Below are positions 42,417-51,232 of a stretch of DNA of 64,000 nucleotides, in pieces. The notes below the pieces were generated by a model, which was not told the DNA's origin, made no database searches, and saw only the letters and a program-made list of their open reading frames with translations. Origin of the DNA: CAIWHR01 sp963843595 (GTDB taxonomy: Bacteria; Pseudomonadota; Gammaproteobacteria; Burkholderiales; Casimicrobiaceae); NCBI GenBank assembly GCA_963843595.1, contig CAWJLG010000017.1, forward strand, positions 232,690 through 296,689, given 5' to 3'. The translations under genes were made by a program, and so were the position numbers. The stretch's first letter is position 1. Each line of letters opens with the position of its first letter.

Positions 42417-43576
42417 GAGGATCGCCTGCGCCGCGACAGAATGCCGCCGGCGGTGAGGCAGGCGCCCACCGACCAGAACACGGGGGCGAGACCGACCGAT
42501 GCGCCGAGGGCGCCGAACACCAGCGGCACGGCGACGGCGATCGTCTGAACGAGCGACATGCGCACGCCCGCGGCCTCACCCATGCGGCCCGGCGGCGCAT
42601 GCGTGTGCAGCAGCGCCATCACCATCGGCTGGCCGCTGCCGAGCCCGAGTCCCAGACAGAACGAGAGCGGCAGCAGCGTAAACAGGCCCTGCGCGAACGG
42701 GAACGCGAGATAGGCCATGCCGGCGACGAGCAGGGCGCCGCTCAACACCTGATGCTCGTCGACGCGACGCGCGATGACGGGCATGGCGAGCCGGACGACG
42801 AACGTCGCCGCCGCGAATGCCGACAGGACGCCGCCGATCGCCGACGCCGAGAGCCCGATCCTCGCACCGTAGATCGGTACGAAGATCGTGTGCAGGTCCC
42901 AGCCAACGGAAAGCAGCGCATTGATCGCGAACACCCGGCGCAGCGTGCGATGGCGCAGCAACGCGCGCACGCCGCCGTGATGGGCGCCGCGACTCGCCGC
43001 ATGGGGGCCGGGCAGCGCCAGACCACCGCCCGCCAATGCTACGAACGGCAGCAGCGATATCGCCGCGAGCAGCGCAAAGGTCGTCGGGAACCCGCCGTGG
43101 TCGATTGCGAATCCCGCGACGAGGGGTCCGATGAAGCCCGATACCGAGTACCCCAGCGCGAGCAGGCTGAAATTCTTCGCACGCTCCGCAGGTCCGCCGA
43201 GCTCTCCGGTCGCATTCTGCGCGGCCACCTGGAAGAACATGAATCCGGCGCCGACGAGGGTCGCGCTGGCGAACAGCGGCGCCAGTCCGGACAGCGCGAA
43301 CGGCAATACGGACCCGGCGGCGATGCCGATCGTTCCGACCATCATCGGCCGTCGCGCGCCGACGCGATCGGACAGGCGCCCTGCCGCAACGGCGAGCAGC
43401 ATCGGCAGGAACGCATACAGCGCCATCAGCACACCGACAGTCCATGGCGTGGCGCCCCGCGACAGCGCGTCGAGCGCAACCGCCACGCGGCTGCCCGCAA
43501 GCACCGTGTGGCTCACCACACCGAGGAGGATGACACCGGCCAGCGTGCGGGCGCCGCGCCGCGCGGCTTCGCTCAC
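42413..43576 (-). CDS. Major facilitator superfamily transporter
   Basis: 387 residues with twelve hydrophobic helices. The A-type motif between helices 2 and 3 reads GRLSDRVGARRPMMVG, and a second copy lies in the C-terminal half as RRVDEHQVLSGALLVAG. The remaining helices (for example NALLSVGWDLHTIFVPIYGARIGLSAS) resemble drug or sugar-efflux MFS proteins, but the substrate is unknown. It lies between msrA (convergent) and pdxH. Confidence 0.88.
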   Translation of the reverse strand: MSEAARRGARTLAGVILLGVVSHTVLAGSRVAVALDALSRGATPWTVGVLMALYAFLPMLLAVAAGRLSDRVGARRPMMVGTIGIAAGSVLPFALSGLAPLFASATLVGAGFMFFQVAAQNATGELGGPAERAKNFSLLALGYSVSGFIGPLVAGFAIDHGGFPTTFALLAAISLLPFVALAGGGLALPGPHAASRGAHHGGVRALLRHRTLRRVFAINALLSVGWDLHTIFVPIYGARIGLSASAIGGVLSAFAAATFVVRLAMPVIARRVDEHQVLSGALLVAGMAYLAFPFAQGLFTLLPLSFCLGLGLGSGQPMVMALLHTHAPPGRMGEAAGVRMSLVQTIAVAVPLVFGALGASVGLAPVFWSVGACLTAGGILSRRRRSS

Positions 43577-43690
43577 GCCCTCACGTTCCCGTTTGCCGGT
43601 GCAGCCGTACCATCGCGTCGGCCGGCGGCGCCGATTCGGCTGACCGTCGATCCCCGTTCCCTGTGGAAACGGGGCCCCGCGCCGAGTGCC

Positions 43691-44341
43691 TCACGGCGCC
43701 AGCCGGTCGATGGCCCAGGCGCCGGGGTGGGCGGGATCGCGGCGATAGCGGACACGGTCGTGCATGCGCGATTGCCGGCCCTGCCAGAATTCGAGCATCG
43801 CAGGCGTCAGCAGGTAACCACCCCAATGCGGAGGTCGAGGAACGTGCTCGCCGGCACTGCGAAATCGCGCCTCGGCCTCGGCGAAACGTGCCTCCAGCGC
43901 AGCGCGGCCGGCAATCGACTCGCTCTGGGGCGACGCCCATGCGCTCAGGCGCGAAGCGCGCGGCCGGCTGGCGAAATACTCGACGGATTCCGACGCGGGC
44001 ACCTTTTCGACCGATCCTTCGATTCGGACCTGCCGCTCGAGGTCGGCCCAGAAGAACAGCAGCGCGGCGCGCGCACTGGCGGCGAGCTCGCGACCCTTTC
44101 GACTCGCGTAGTTGGTGAAAAAGACGAATCCTCGTTCGTCGAACCCCTTGAGCAGCACGATCCGGGCCGAAGGCTGCCCGTCGGGCCCGACCGTGGCAAG
44201 CGTCATGGCGTTCGGCTCCGGCACCTGGGCCTTGACGGCCTCGTCGAGCCAGTGTTCGAACTCGCGGTAAGGATCGGGGGCGACGTCGGACTCGTCGAGC
44301 GTCTCCCTCATGTACTCGATGCGCAGGTCGGCGAGCTTCAT
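43691..44341 (-). CDS. pdxH: Pyridoxamine 5'-phosphate oxidase
   Basis: 216 residues from the ATG at 44341 (MKLADLRIEYMRETLDESDVAPDPYREFEHWLDEA). FMN-binding text AMTLATVGPDGQPSARIVLLKGFDERGFVFFTNYASRKGREL, LERQVRIEGSVEKVP, and the C-terminal signature LEFWQGRQSRMHDRVRYRR are intact. It oxidises pyridoxine or pyridoxamine 5'-phosphate to pyridoxal 5'-phosphate with oxygen and FMN. A longer frame to 44374 adds 11 non-conserved residues. Length is normal for the family. Confidence 0.95.
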   Translation of the reverse strand: MKLADLRIEYMRETLDESDVAPDPYREFEHWLDEAVKAQVPEPNAMTLATVGPDGQPSARIVLLKGFDERGFVFFTNYASRKGRELAASARAALLFFWADLERQVRIEGSVEKVPASESVEYFASRPRASRLSAWASPQSESIAGRAALEARFAEAEARFRSAGEHVPRPPHWGGYLLTPAMLEFWQGRQSRMHDRVRYRRDPAHPGAWAIDRLAP

Positions 44342-44534
44342 CGGTGGCAGCGGGTCTGTACGTCCGGGGAGCACCCGACGCGAAGCGATAACTGCGCGAG
44401 CGCCCCTTTATTTTACGCCCGCCGGCGCCCGGCTCTCGTGCACCGCAGACGCTGCGCCCCTCGCCTCGGCGCTCCCTCGGGTGCGCGAGCCGGCGCGTTT
44501 TCCGTTCAGCTCGAGGGCGCCGACGCCGATCGCA

Positions 44535-45398
44535 TCAGCGAACGGAGGCGAACAGTCGCTCACCGTTGCCGTGCGCGATCTTCGCCGCGACGTCGCCGGG
44601 CAACTGCGCGAGCCAGCTGCGGTAGTACGCCATGATTTCACCGTATCGCGCCCAGCGTTCGTCGGTCCAGGTGTCGGAGCCGACGACGAAGCGATCCGGG
44701 TGCGCGAGGAACAACGCGCGCCATTCCGGCGCGAGCTTGCCGTCGGCCGTCACGTCGTAGCGATACGAAAGCTCACCGACGAGATGCGGATGGCGCTCGA
44801 GGTACTCGGCGATCTTCGCGGGTGTCGTCGAGAAGCCGGAATGCGCCCAGACGATCTTCGCGCGTGGATCGTGCGCGAGGAGCTTCTCGAGCGCGGCCTC
44901 GTCGCAGTGCGCGTGCAACCAGAGACCGCGCTCGACCGCGAGCGCGACGATCTTCCCGACCCAGGAGGTCCCCGCGTCGTTGCCGAAAACATGGAACTCG
45001 CCGATGCCGCGATAGGCGATCCCGCGCGCGAGTTCGGTCTCGATCAGCGCATAGATTGCCGGATCGTTGAACCAGGTCTGGCGGTCGGCGTGATTGCGGT
45101 AGGGCCGGATGAACGGGACAACACGGGGCGCCGACCGCGCGTCGGCAGCCGCCGCGGCGACAAGCGCTCGGGTACCGTCGTTGGGCCGGCTCGTCGCCAG
45201 GATGGAGGTGACGCCGGCCGCGCGGAAGCGCTGAAGGACATCGGAGACCGGATACACGGCGGTCGCCTCGTCGTTGTAATGCAGATGGGCGTCGAAGATC
45301 GGCAGCGGGTCCGCAACCTGCGCGACCGCGCCGCACGCCGCGGCGGCGAAGAACGCCGCGGCAGCGATGTGGCGAAGGAAACCGGATGTAATAGCCAT
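44535..45398 (-). CDS. Exported amidohydrolase-family metal-dependent hydrolase
   Basis: 287 residues from the ATG at 45398. Signal peptide MAITSGFLRHIAAAAFFAAAACGAVAQ, then FDAHLHYND with the metal pair His38 and His40, IGEFHVFGNDAG, LWLHAHCDEAALEKLL (His), IVWAHSGFS (His) and VVGSDTWTDERW (final Asp), the order found in the amidohydrolase 2 (TIM-barrel) group. The substrate is unknown. It is periplasmic by its leader, unusual for this group. It stands alone between pdxH and the SWIB gene. Confidence 0.85.
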   Translation of the reverse strand: MAITSGFLRHIAAAAFFAAAACGAVAQVADPLPIFDAHLHYNDEATAVYPVSDVLQRFRAAGVTSILATSRPNDGTRALVAAAAADARSAPRVVPFIRPYRNHADRQTWFNDPAIYALIETELARGIAYRGIGEFHVFGNDAGTSWVGKIVALAVERGLWLHAHCDEAALEKLLAHDPRAKIVWAHSGFSTTPAKIAEYLERHPHLVGELSYRYDVTADGKLAPEWRALFLAHPDRFVVGSDTWTDERWARYGEIMAYYRSWLAQLPGDVAAKIAHGNGERLFASVR

Positions 45399-45778
45399 GC
45401 CCGGGTCGGCGCGAAGATGCGCCAGTGTCGCACCGCGTCCTTGCCGGCTCAAGCGAGGCGCTGCGCCGGACGATCGCGGACCCGCGCTGCGGTCCGCGAT
45501 TCGGGAAGGAAACGCCGGGGAGCGCGGATGCGGCGCGAAAGAGTCGCGGCTCGGCACTGCGCGGGAGCGGAATCAGTCGATTCCGGGGTGACGCGCGCCT
45601 TTCCGTTTCCCGTCCGCCACACAGGGGGGCGCCCCTCGAAAAAACCCCTGCCGAGGGATTCCCTTCCTCGGGAATTGCGCTATAGTTCCCGCCGATGGAG
45701 CGGAAATACCCGTGACAGGAGGGTCCGCTTCAGCGTGTTCGGCACCGGATCGAGCATCTACTCACAGGAAGGAGAACT
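45399..45778. other. Long leader region upstream of the SWIB protein gene
   Basis: No gene is visible. A TATAGT box at 45681-45686 and the strong GGAGA ribosome binding site at 45771-45775 probably serve the SWIB gene, implying an untranslated leader of about 85 bases. CCGAGGG/CCCTTCCTCGG around 45650-45672 is an imperfect inverted repeat that could be an operator or RNA hairpin. Confidence 0.4.
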
Positions 45779-46192
45779 ATGGCTACTGCCAAGAAAGCTG
45801 CAAAGAAGCCCGCCGCCAAGAAGCCCGCCGCCAAGAAGTCCGCGGCGAAGAAGCCTGCAGCGAAGAAACCCGCAGCAAAAAAAGCCGCAGCGAAAAAGCC
45901 GGCTGCCAAGAAGCCCGCCGCCAAGAAAACCACCGCGAAGCGCAAGCCGAATGCCGCGTTCATGAAAGCCATGACGCCATCGTCCGTGCTCGCCGCCGTT
46001 GTCGGCAGCATGCCTCTCCCGCGCACTGAAGTCACCAAGAAGATCTGGGACTACATCAAGAAGAACAAGCTGCAGGACGCGATCAACAGGCGCCTGATCA
46101 ACGCCGACGAAAAGCTGAGGGCGGTGTTCGGCGGCAAGAAGCAGGTGTCGATGTTCGAGATGACGAAGCTGGTCTCGAATCATCTGAAGTAG
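45779..46192 (+). CDS. Histone H1-like N-terminus fused to a SWIB/MDM2 domain
   Basis: 137 residues. Residues 1-55 are a nearly pure Ala/Lys/Pro repeat of the AAKKPAAKK type, as in bacterial histone H1-like proteins and SWIB-fused chromatin proteins; residues 58-137 are a SWIB domain (FMKAMTPSSVLAAVVGSMPLPRTEVTKKIWDYIKKNKLQD, RLINADEKLRAVFGGKKQVSMFEMTKLVSNHL). SWIB domains occur in eukaryotic remodelling complexes and in chlamydial and betaproteobacterial proteins. The basic tail should bind DNA without sequence specificity. A strong ribosome site and a terminator frame it as a single-gene, probably well-expressed unit. Confidence 0.93.
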   Translation: MATAKKAAKKPAAKKPAAKKSAAKKPAAKKPAAKKAAAKKPAAKKPAAKKTTAKRKPNAAFMKAMTPSSVLAAVVGSMPLPRTEVTKKIWDYIKKNKLQDAINRRLINADEKLRAVFGGKKQVSMFEMTKLVSNHLK

Positions 46193-46215
46193 TCGGCCCG
46201 CGGTCCAGGGCCCGG

Positions 46216-46253
46216 ACGGCCGGCGGCGCGATGCGTCCCGGCCGTTTTCTTTT
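46216..46253 (+). terminator. Terminator of the SWIB gene
   Basis: ACGGCCGG and CCGGCCGT pair into an 8-bp stem with a 14-base loop, followed by TTTTCTTTT on the plus strand, 24 bases after the SWIB stop codon. It lies just before the end of the convergent small hypothetical gene. Confidence 0.7.
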
Positions 46254-46255
46254 AC

Positions 46256-46480
46256 TCAGGGCTCCGGCGTGCGCTGCGGCCAATCGTCGTCGTCCTCGAG
46301 AATCCGGATCACGCGCGTGCGCTTGCCGCCGGCGTACTTCTCCATCTGCACGAGCACCGGAAACAACTCCGCCAGCTTCGCTCGGGCGTCGGATTCCTTC
46401 TCGAACGTCAGAATCGCGCCGTCGGCACCGCGCACGTCCGACCAGCGGCCGCGGCCGTCTTCGACCTCGATCTTGAACAT
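46256..46480 (-). CDS. Small conserved-looking hypothetical protein
   Basis: 74 residues: MFKIEVEDGRGRWSDVRGADGAILTFEKESDARAKLAELFPVLVQMEKYAGGKRTRVIRILEDDDDW. It alternates beta strands and one helix, with an acidic tail; this looks like a compact cytosolic domain of a type often found as a small conserved Betaproteobacterial protein. I do not know a function. It ends next to the SWIB terminator and begins 26 bases downstream of htpX, same strand. Confidence 0.7.
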   Translation of the reverse strand: MFKIEVEDGRGRWSDVRGADGAILTFEKESDARAKLAELFPVLVQMEKYAGGKRTRVIRILEDDDDWPQRTPEP

Positions 46481-46505
46481 TGGCTGCTCCAGGCTTCCGG
46501 ATGGG

Positions 46506-47390
46506 CTACTGGCGGCCGGTCCGCGCAGCCTGCAGCGCGGCGATGCGTTCCTCGATCGGCGGGTGCGTCGAGAAGAGCGCCATCAGGCCCGACTTGTCGG
46601 TGATGCCAAACCCCGCCATCGCCTTCGGCAGTTCGCCGGGCTCGAGCCCACCCAACCGCTTCAGCGCGTTCACCATGGGGCCGGGCGTACCCAGATACGC
46701 CGCGGATCCGGCATCGGCGCGGAACTCGCGCTGGCGCGAGAACCACGCGACGATGATCGAAGCCAGGATGCCGAACACGATCTCGCAGACGATCACGGTG
46801 ATGAAGTAGCCGGGGCCGGTGCCGCGCTCGGTGCGGAATACGGCCTTGTCGACGATCGACCCGACGATGCGGGCGAAGAACACGACGAACGTGTTGACCA
46901 CGCCCTGGATCAGCGTCAGCGTCACCATGTCGCCGTTGGCGACATGCGCCATCTCGTGGCCCAGCACTGCCTCGACTTCTTCCTTGTTCATCGACTGCAG
47001 CAGACCGGTCGAGACCGCGACGAGGGCCGAATTCTTGAACGCGCCGGTGGCGAACGCGTTGGGCTGACCCTCGTAGATCGCGACCTCGGGCATCGCGATG
47101 CCGGCCTTCGTCGCAAGCCGGCGCACAGTTTCCACGAGCCACGCCTCGGCGTCATTGGCCGGCCTATCGATCACGTGCGCGCCGGTCGACCATTTCGCCA
47201 TCTGCTTCGACATCAACAACGAGATGATCGCCCCCGTGAAGCCGACCACGGCCGAGAACGCGAGCAGTCCGCCATAATCGATGCCGGCCTGCGTATAGGC
47301 CATCCGGTCCAGACCGAACAGTCGCAGCACGACGGACAGCACGACGACGACGGCGAGGTTGGTGAGCAGGAACAGAACGATGCGTTTCAT
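46506..47390 (-). CDS. htpX: Membrane zinc metalloprotease HtpX
   Basis: 294 residues with two N-terminal helices (IVLFLLTNLAVVVVLSVVLRLFG and LLAFSAVVGFTGAIISLLMS), then the cytosolic catalytic domain with HEMAH (His145, Glu146, His149) and the third ligand Glu222 in SRQREFRADAGSAAYLG, and two further helices between. GQPNAFATGAFKNSALVAVSTGLL is also typical. HtpX degrades misfolded inner-membrane proteins together with FtsH. Normal length and intact. Confidence 0.96.
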   Translation of the reverse strand: MKRIVLFLLTNLAVVVVLSVVLRLFGLDRMAYTQAGIDYGGLLAFSAVVGFTGAIISLLMSKQMAKWSTGAHVIDRPANDAEAWLVETVRRLATKAGIAMPEVAIYEGQPNAFATGAFKNSALVAVSTGLLQSMNKEEVEAVLGHEMAHVANGDMVTLTLIQGVVNTFVVFFARIVGSIVDKAVFRTERGTGPGYFITVIVCEIVFGILASIIVAWFSRQREFRADAGSAAYLGTPGPMVNALKRLGGLEPGELPKAMAGFGITDKSGLMALFSTHPPIEERIAALQAARTGRQ

Positions 47391-47477
47391 GAGGCGCTCT
47401 TTGCGGAAATGGGAACGACGGTCATCTTAGCGCGGGCGCCGCGTCGCCGAACAGAGGGCGGGCCGCGGCACGGGGGT

Positions 47478-49355
47478 CTAGGATTTCGCCCAGGAATCGC
47501 GCAGCGTGACCGTTCGATTGAACACCGGCTTGCCCGGCGCGTGGTCTTTCTGATCGGCGACGAAATAGCCGTGCCGTTCGAACTGAAAGCGCGCCTCCAC
47601 CGGCGCGGTGCCGAGCGACGACTCGACGAAGGCGGTGATCACGCGTTTCGATTCGGCATTGAGATCGTCGAGGTAGTTGCGCTCGACCGCTTCCTGCGCG
47701 TCGTCTTCCTCGTCGTCGCCGGCGACCACCGGCGCATGGCCGGGTGAGGTCGCCGCATCGCCGGGGGCGCCATCGCCACGCGTGCCCGACGGGTTGCGCG
47801 AGCCCGGAAACGGAACCGCGAACAGCCGGTCGTAGACGCGCACCTCGGCCGGCACCGCATGCGCCGCCGAGAGCCAGTGGATGTTGCCTTTCACCTTGCG
47901 CACGTCCGCGCCGGCGGTGCCGCTGCGGGTCTGCGGATCGTAGGTGCAGTGGACGACGGTGACGTTGCCGTCCGCATCCCGGTCCACGCCCGTGCACCGC
48001 ACGATGTAGGCGTAGCGCAGACGGACCTCCGCGCCCGGAGAGAGCCGGAAATAGCCCTTGGGAGGAGCCTCGGCGAAGTCATCGCGCTCGATCCACAACT
48101 CGCGCGCAAACGGCAAAGGCCGCCTCCCCTGCTCCGGCTGCTGCGGGTGATTGGGCGCGAGGCACTCCTCGGTGGCGCCTTGCGGATAGTTGTCGATCAC
48201 GAGCTTCAACGGATCGAGCACCGCGATGCGCCGCGGAGCGCGCGCGTTCAGGTCCTCGCGCATGCAATCCTCGAGCACGCTCATGTCGATCCACGAGTCG
48301 GCCTTCGACACGCCGATCCGCTCGGCGAAGGTCCGGAAGCCCTCGGGCGTGAAGCCGCGGCGGCGGGCGCCGACGAGCGTAGGCATCCGCGGATCGTCCC
48401 AGCCGTCGACGTGGCCATGCGCGACGAGCTCGATCAGGCGGCGTTTGGACAGCACGACGTAGGTGAGGTTGAGGCGCGCGAATTCGTACTGCTGCGGGAG
48501 CGGCCGCGTCAGCTGCCCGCCATCGGCGAGCTTCTCGAGCACCCAGTCGTAAAGCGGCCGGTGGTCCTGGAATTCGAGCGTGCAGATCGAATGGGTGATG
48601 CCCTCGAGCGCGTCCGAGATGCAGTGCGTGTAGTCGTAGAGGGGGTAGATGCACCATTTGTCCCCCGTGCGGTGATGCGAGGCATGCCGGATCCGGTAGA
48701 TCCCCGGGTCGCGCATGTTGATGTTGGGGCTGCCCATGTCGATCTTCAGGCGCAGGATGTGGGCGCCGTCGGCGAACTCGCCGGCACGCATCCGCCTGAA
48801 CAGGTCGAGGTTCTCGGCGATCGAGCGCCCGCGGTACGGTGACGGCGTCCCCGGCTGGGTCAGTGTGCCGCGCGAGGCGCGCGTCTCCTCCGCCGTCTGG
48901 CTGTCGACGTACGCGAGGCCCTGCTCGATGAACCATTCGGCAAACGCGTAGAGCTGGTCGTAGTAGTCCGACGCGTGATACCGGTGCGGACCCCAGTCGA
49001 AACCGAGCCAACGCACGGCGGCCGCGATCGAATCCTCGTACTCGACGTCCTCCTTGACGGGATTGGTGTCGTCGAAGCGCAGGTGGCAACGGCCACCGTT
49101 CTCGGCGGCAAGTCCGAAATTGAGGATGATCGACTTGGCGTGTCCGTAATGCAGGTAGCCGTTGGGCTCGGGCGGAAAGCGAGTGACGACCTGGCCGCCG
49201 TACTTGCCGGCGCGGTTGTCCTCGGCGATGACGACGCGCAGGAAGTTCGACGCCGGCGCCCCTTGCTCGCGCGCGCGACCGACCATCGCGGAGCGACCGG
49301 GCGTCGCGCCCCGGTCGTTGACGACGCGCGGACTTTGCGGCGGTGCAGTACTCAT
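47478..49355 (-). CDS. glnS: Glutaminyl-tRNA synthetase
   Basis: 625 residues, longer than the usual 550-580. Class I motifs HYGH (69-72, in RFPPEPNGYLHYGHAKSI) and VLSKRRL (the KMSKS equivalent) are present, as are DDTNPVKEDVEYEDSI and the C-terminal anticodon-binding barrels. Two extensions explain the length: about 35 N-terminal residues (alternative start at the Met 24 possible) and an acidic, Gly/Pro-rich insert of about 35 residues in the C-terminal barrel (NPSGTRGDGAPGDAATSPGH, then GDDEEDD). It charges tRNA-Gln directly. Confidence 0.94.
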   Translation of the reverse strand: MSTAPPQSPRVVNDRGATPGRSAMVGRAREQGAPASNFLRVVIAEDNRAGKYGGQVVTRFPPEPNGYLHYGHAKSIILNFGLAAENGGRCHLRFDDTNPVKEDVEYEDSIAAAVRWLGFDWGPHRYHASDYYDQLYAFAEWFIEQGLAYVDSQTAEETRASRGTLTQPGTPSPYRGRSIAENLDLFRRMRAGEFADGAHILRLKIDMGSPNINMRDPGIYRIRHASHHRTGDKWCIYPLYDYTHCISDALEGITHSICTLEFQDHRPLYDWVLEKLADGGQLTRPLPQQYEFARLNLTYVVLSKRRLIELVAHGHVDGWDDPRMPTLVGARRRGFTPEGFRTFAERIGVSKADSWIDMSVLEDCMREDLNARAPRRIAVLDPLKLVIDNYPQGATEECLAPNHPQQPEQGRRPLPFARELWIERDDFAEAPPKGYFRLSPGAEVRLRYAYIVRCTGVDRDADGNVTVVHCTYDPQTRSGTAGADVRKVKGNIHWLSAAHAVPAEVRVYDRLFAVPFPGSRNPSGTRGDGAPGDAATSPGHAPVVAGDDEEDDAQEAVERNYLDDLNAESKRVITAFVESSLGTAPVEARFQFERHGYFVADQKDHAPGKPVFNRTVTLRDSWAKS

Positions 49356-49793
49356 TGCGTTTTGTTCATGAACAATTGGATCGAATTGGCCATTCTAACC
49401 GGCAGGGCATAGTCCGTCATCGGCGACCACGCCCCTGTCCACCGTTGCCCGGCCGCAATCCCGCGCCAGATAAGGGTTTCCAACGGGTGCGCGAAATCGC
49501 CTGATGACGATTGTCCACAAATCCTGTGGATAAAAGTGTGCATATCTTGTAAATTGACTCGCTAAGTAACGTTCCGGGCGGGGAAATCGTTGTCATGCCC
49601 AATTTCGCACCGACTTTTTCCCTATTTTCGTCAAGAGGTTAGATAGGGTTATCGGGGGCGAACGAAGCCCCGAAATGAGGCCTGGACGACCGTTTTGCGT
49701 GCCAAATGCTCCCCAACAGCGGTGATCTTTTGTCATGGACGTATTAGCTGTTGCACCCGCGTTGTCTAACGCAACTCGCGGTGGCGTCACGTC
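49356..49793. other. Intergenic region between glnS and xseA with DnaA-box pair
   Basis: No gene is visible. The stretch is clearly A+T richer than its surroundings (for example 49600-49660) and contains two facing DnaA boxes described separately. It must hold the divergent promoters of glnS and xseA. Confidence 0.5.
49511..49533. promoter_or_regulatory. Pair of inverted DnaA boxes
   Basis: TTGTCCACA (49511-49519) and TGTGGATAA (49525-49533) face each other across five bases. The second is a perfect complement of the DnaA consensus TTATCCACA and the first differs by one base. DnaA could bind here to regulate glnS or xseA or to titrate DnaA. This is a sequence match only. Confidence 0.5.
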
Positions 49794-51196
49794 ATGACGG
49801 CGCACGATGCGGGTGCCGACGCCGGAACCGGCAAGCGGACGGCACGCACGGACGCGGACGTGTCGGGCAACCTGCCCGCGCCTGCCGTCCTCCCGGTCGG
49901 GCTCCTCGTCAGCTCCGCGCGGCTCATCCTCGAACGGCATCTCGGGCTTGTCTGGGTCTCCGGCGAGATTTCCAACTTTACCCGGGCAGCGTCGGGCCAC
50001 TGCTACTTCAATCTGAAAGATGCGCAGGCCCAGGTGCGCTGTGTATTTTTCCGCCACAAGGCGCAGTTCGCCGATTTCCCCCTCAAGGACGGGCTTTCGG
50101 TCGAGGTGCGCGCGACTGCGACGATCTACGAGGCGCGAGGCGAGTTCCAGCTCAATGTCGAGGTCGTCCGCCTCGCCGGCGTGGGCGCGCTCTACGAAAA
50201 ATTCGCCCGACTGAAAGCCCGGCTCGAGGCCGCCGGCTGGTTTGCGGCGGAGCGCAAGCGGCCGCTTCCCGCGTTTCCTCGCGCCGTCGGCATCGTCACC
50301 TCGCCGGCCGCCGCGGCATTGCGCGACGCGCTGACCACGCTACGTGCTCGCTGGCCCGCGCTCCGCGTCGTGCTGTACCCGACCCCCGTTCAGGGAGAGG
50401 GCGCGGCCGCGTGATCGCCGAGGCGATCCGGACGGCCAACGCCCGCGACGAAGTCGACGTGCTGCTCGTATGCCGCGGCGGCGGGTCGATCGAGGATCTG
50501 TGGGCGTTCAACGAGGAAGCGGTCGCGCAGGCGGTTTTCGAGTCACGTTTGCCGGTCGTATCCGGCGTCGGCCACGAAACCGACTTCACGATCTGCGACT
50601 TCGTCGCGGACGTCCGCGCGCCCACGCCGACCGCCGCCGCCGCCCTGATCGCGCCCGATCGACGCGAGATCGGCCGGCACTTGGCCAGCCTCGCCGGCCG
50701 CGGACAGCGCGCCATCGATCGCGCGCTGGAGGCGCGGATGCAGCGCCTCGATGCCATCTCGCGTCGGCTCGTGCATCCGGCCGCCCGACTCACGCAGCAG
50801 CGCCGCGACGCCGGGCTTCTGGCGACACGGTTGGCGCGCGCGCTGACCGGTCAGCTTGCCGCGTCCCGAGTGCGGCTCGATGGCTTGAGCCACCGCTTCG
50901 GACTGCGCGTTCGCGAACCGTTGCCGCACGGGGCGTCGTTGGCAGCGGTCCGTGAGCGCTGGCAGCGGTCCGGCAGCGCCTGGATCGAGCGCGAAATCGT
51001 TCGCGTCGCGGCGCTGGAGCGCAGCCTGGGACATCTCAACCCGCAAGCGGTGCTGGAGCGCGGCTATGCGCTGGTGACCCGGACCGACGGTGCGATCGTG
51101 CACGACGCTGCGCAACTCGCCCCGGGGGACGACGTCACGCTGGGATTCGCCCGTGGCAGTGCTGCCGCACGGGTCACCCGGCGCGATCCCGACTAG
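49794..51196 (+). pseudogene. xseA: Exodeoxyribonuclease VII large subunit, one frameshift
   Basis: Two frames together give a full XseA of about 465 residues. Frame one (49794-50414) has the OB-fold domain: GLVWVSGEISNFTRAASGHCYFNLKDAQAQVRCVFFRH and RAVGIVTSPAAAALRDALTTLRARWPALRVVLYPTPVQGEGAA. Frame two picks up at about 50400 with RVIAEAIRTANARDEVDVLLVCRGGGSIEDLWAFNEEAVAQAVF and SGVGHETDFTICDFVADVRAPTPTAAA, and ends at 51196. With XseB it degrades single-stranded DNA. The junction is a run of GGCCGCG where a one-base error is easy, so a working gene with a sequencing error is the simplest reading. Confidence 0.85.
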
Positions 51197-51232
51197 CACC
51201 CGCGGACCGCGATCACTGCCTGCCGGTACGGG

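Noticed and set aside
45779..45945. Repeated AAGAAGCCCGCCGCC units, considered as CRISPR or a tandem DNA repeat array
   Set aside because: They are in-frame codons for the AAKKPA tail of the SWIB protein with no spacers.
49500..49640. Replication origin (oriC)
   Set aside because: Two DnaA boxes and mild A+T richness are not enough; no dnaA, dnaN or clustered boxes nearby.
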